DNA of 5,107 bases, from contig NZ_JAHACR010000295.1 in the NCBI RefSeq assembly GCF_018375725.1, forward strand, positions 1 to 5,107. The letters run 5' to 3'. How positions within the stretch are numbered: the first letter of the stretch is position 1; the number at the start of each line of letters is the position of its first letter. A program made the translations under genes and the position numbers. The notes under the pieces are model-generated. The model was not told where the DNA came from and ran no database searches. It worked only from the letters and a program-made list of their open reading frames with translations. This document shows, piece by piece, positions 4,936-5,107 of the stretch. The DNA is from Burkholderia sp. (GTDB lineage: Bacteria; Pseudomonadota; Gammaproteobacteria; Burkholderiales; Burkholderiaceae).

Positions 4936-5107
4936 TCAAAAGTGGAGTCGCGGGTCAATCAGATAGAACTTTGCGCCGCAGTCCATCTTAGCCATGTGGG
5001 CTGTACTCCGTAAGCGTGTCCCCAGCACCGTCTCGACGATGTGAAAGGAAGTTGCCAGAGTAGTCCCCACCAAAGTAGTGGGGACCAAAGTGGCAACAGA
5101 TACGCCG
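4936..5107 (-). CDS. Possible C-terminal end of an unknown minus-strand gene (5' end outside window)
   Basis: The minus-strand frame is open from the right edge to a TGA at 4936-4938, giving 56 residues. It ends in MAKMDCGAKFYLIDPRLHF and begins with a Thr/Leu/Val-rich stretch (TLVPTTLVGTTLATS) produced by 15-bp tandem repeats. The only support is the open frame and the terminator 20 bp downstream. No family is recognised, and an internal ATG before AKMDCG has no obvious ribosome binding site. The repeats suggest that the frame may instead cross the end of a mobile element and be open by chance. Confidence 0.25.
   Translation of the reverse strand, partial: GVSVATLVPTTLVGTTLATSFHIVETVLGTRLRSTAHMAKMDCGAKFYLIDPRLHF
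5051..5097. repeat. Nested inverted repeat with 15-bp direct repeats
   Basis: An outer pair GTTGCCA (5051-5057) and TGGCAAC (5091-5097) encloses an inner perfect pair GTCCCCAC (5063-5070) and GTGGGGAC (5078-5085) with a 7-base loop. The two are separated by equal 5-base internal loops, so the whole is symmetric. On the minus strand the same bases contain two tandem 15-mers, ACTTTGGTCCCCACT and ACTTTGGTGGGGACT, and a weaker third copy. The arrangement resembles a transposon end with multiple binding sites, or an operator. The identity is unknown. Confidence 0.6.

Noticed and set aside
1..5107. CRISPR array, tRNA, rRNA or attachment site
   Set aside because: I saw no regularly spaced direct repeats of CRISPR type, no cloverleaf with the T-arm consensus, and no rRNA-like segment on either strand.

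Overview
The window looks like a chromosomal accessory stretch from a GC-rich member of the Burkholderiaceae (Burkholderia, Paraburkholderia or Caballeronia type). The main reason is that the 386-residue formate dehydrogenase agrees closely, as I recall that sequence, with the NADP-dependent enzyme of Burkholderia stabilis. The serine dehydratase tail and the IS3-family remnant are also of types common in that family. No database search was possible, so family names rest on recognised motifs.

Left part (1-1441): the last 72 residues of a PLP-dependent L-serine/threonine dehydratase enter from the left edge and stop at 220. Six bases later a decayed IS3-family insertion sequence begins. It keeps the first 27 codons of orfA and the last third of orfB, with about half of the element deleted and the second catalytic Asp of the DDE triad changed to Tyr. 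Beyond it, 808-1196 holds a minus-strand reading frame broken by two stops and one frameshift. It reads like a dying gene of unknown family. The stretch 1197-1441 holds only weak hairpins. This part is a small graveyard of insertion and decay.

Centre (1442-4690): two minus-strand genes form a likely operon, a YcaC-like isochorismatase-family hydrolase followed 78 bp later by the formate dehydrogenase. Divergent from them, across 762 bp without a convincing gene, is wrbA, a flavodoxin-like NAD(P)H:quinone oxidoreductase. The intergenic region carries helically phased TTCGAA boxes and a CTCAAT/ATTGAG palindrome near the operon side, which look like a regulator-binding region. The Gln at position 223 of the dehydrogenase predicts NADP+ use, so formate oxidation here could supply NADPH, which WrbA-type enzymes can use for quinone reduction. 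That functional link is inference from gene order.

Right part (4691-5107): a perfect 10-bp hairpin follows wrbA as a probable terminator. A minus-strand hairpin followed by seven Ts (4878-4916) sits 20 bp after the stop of a minus-strand open frame that runs off the right edge. The last 57 bases contain a nested inverted repeat and 15-bp tandem repeats, possibly the end of a mobile element or an operator.
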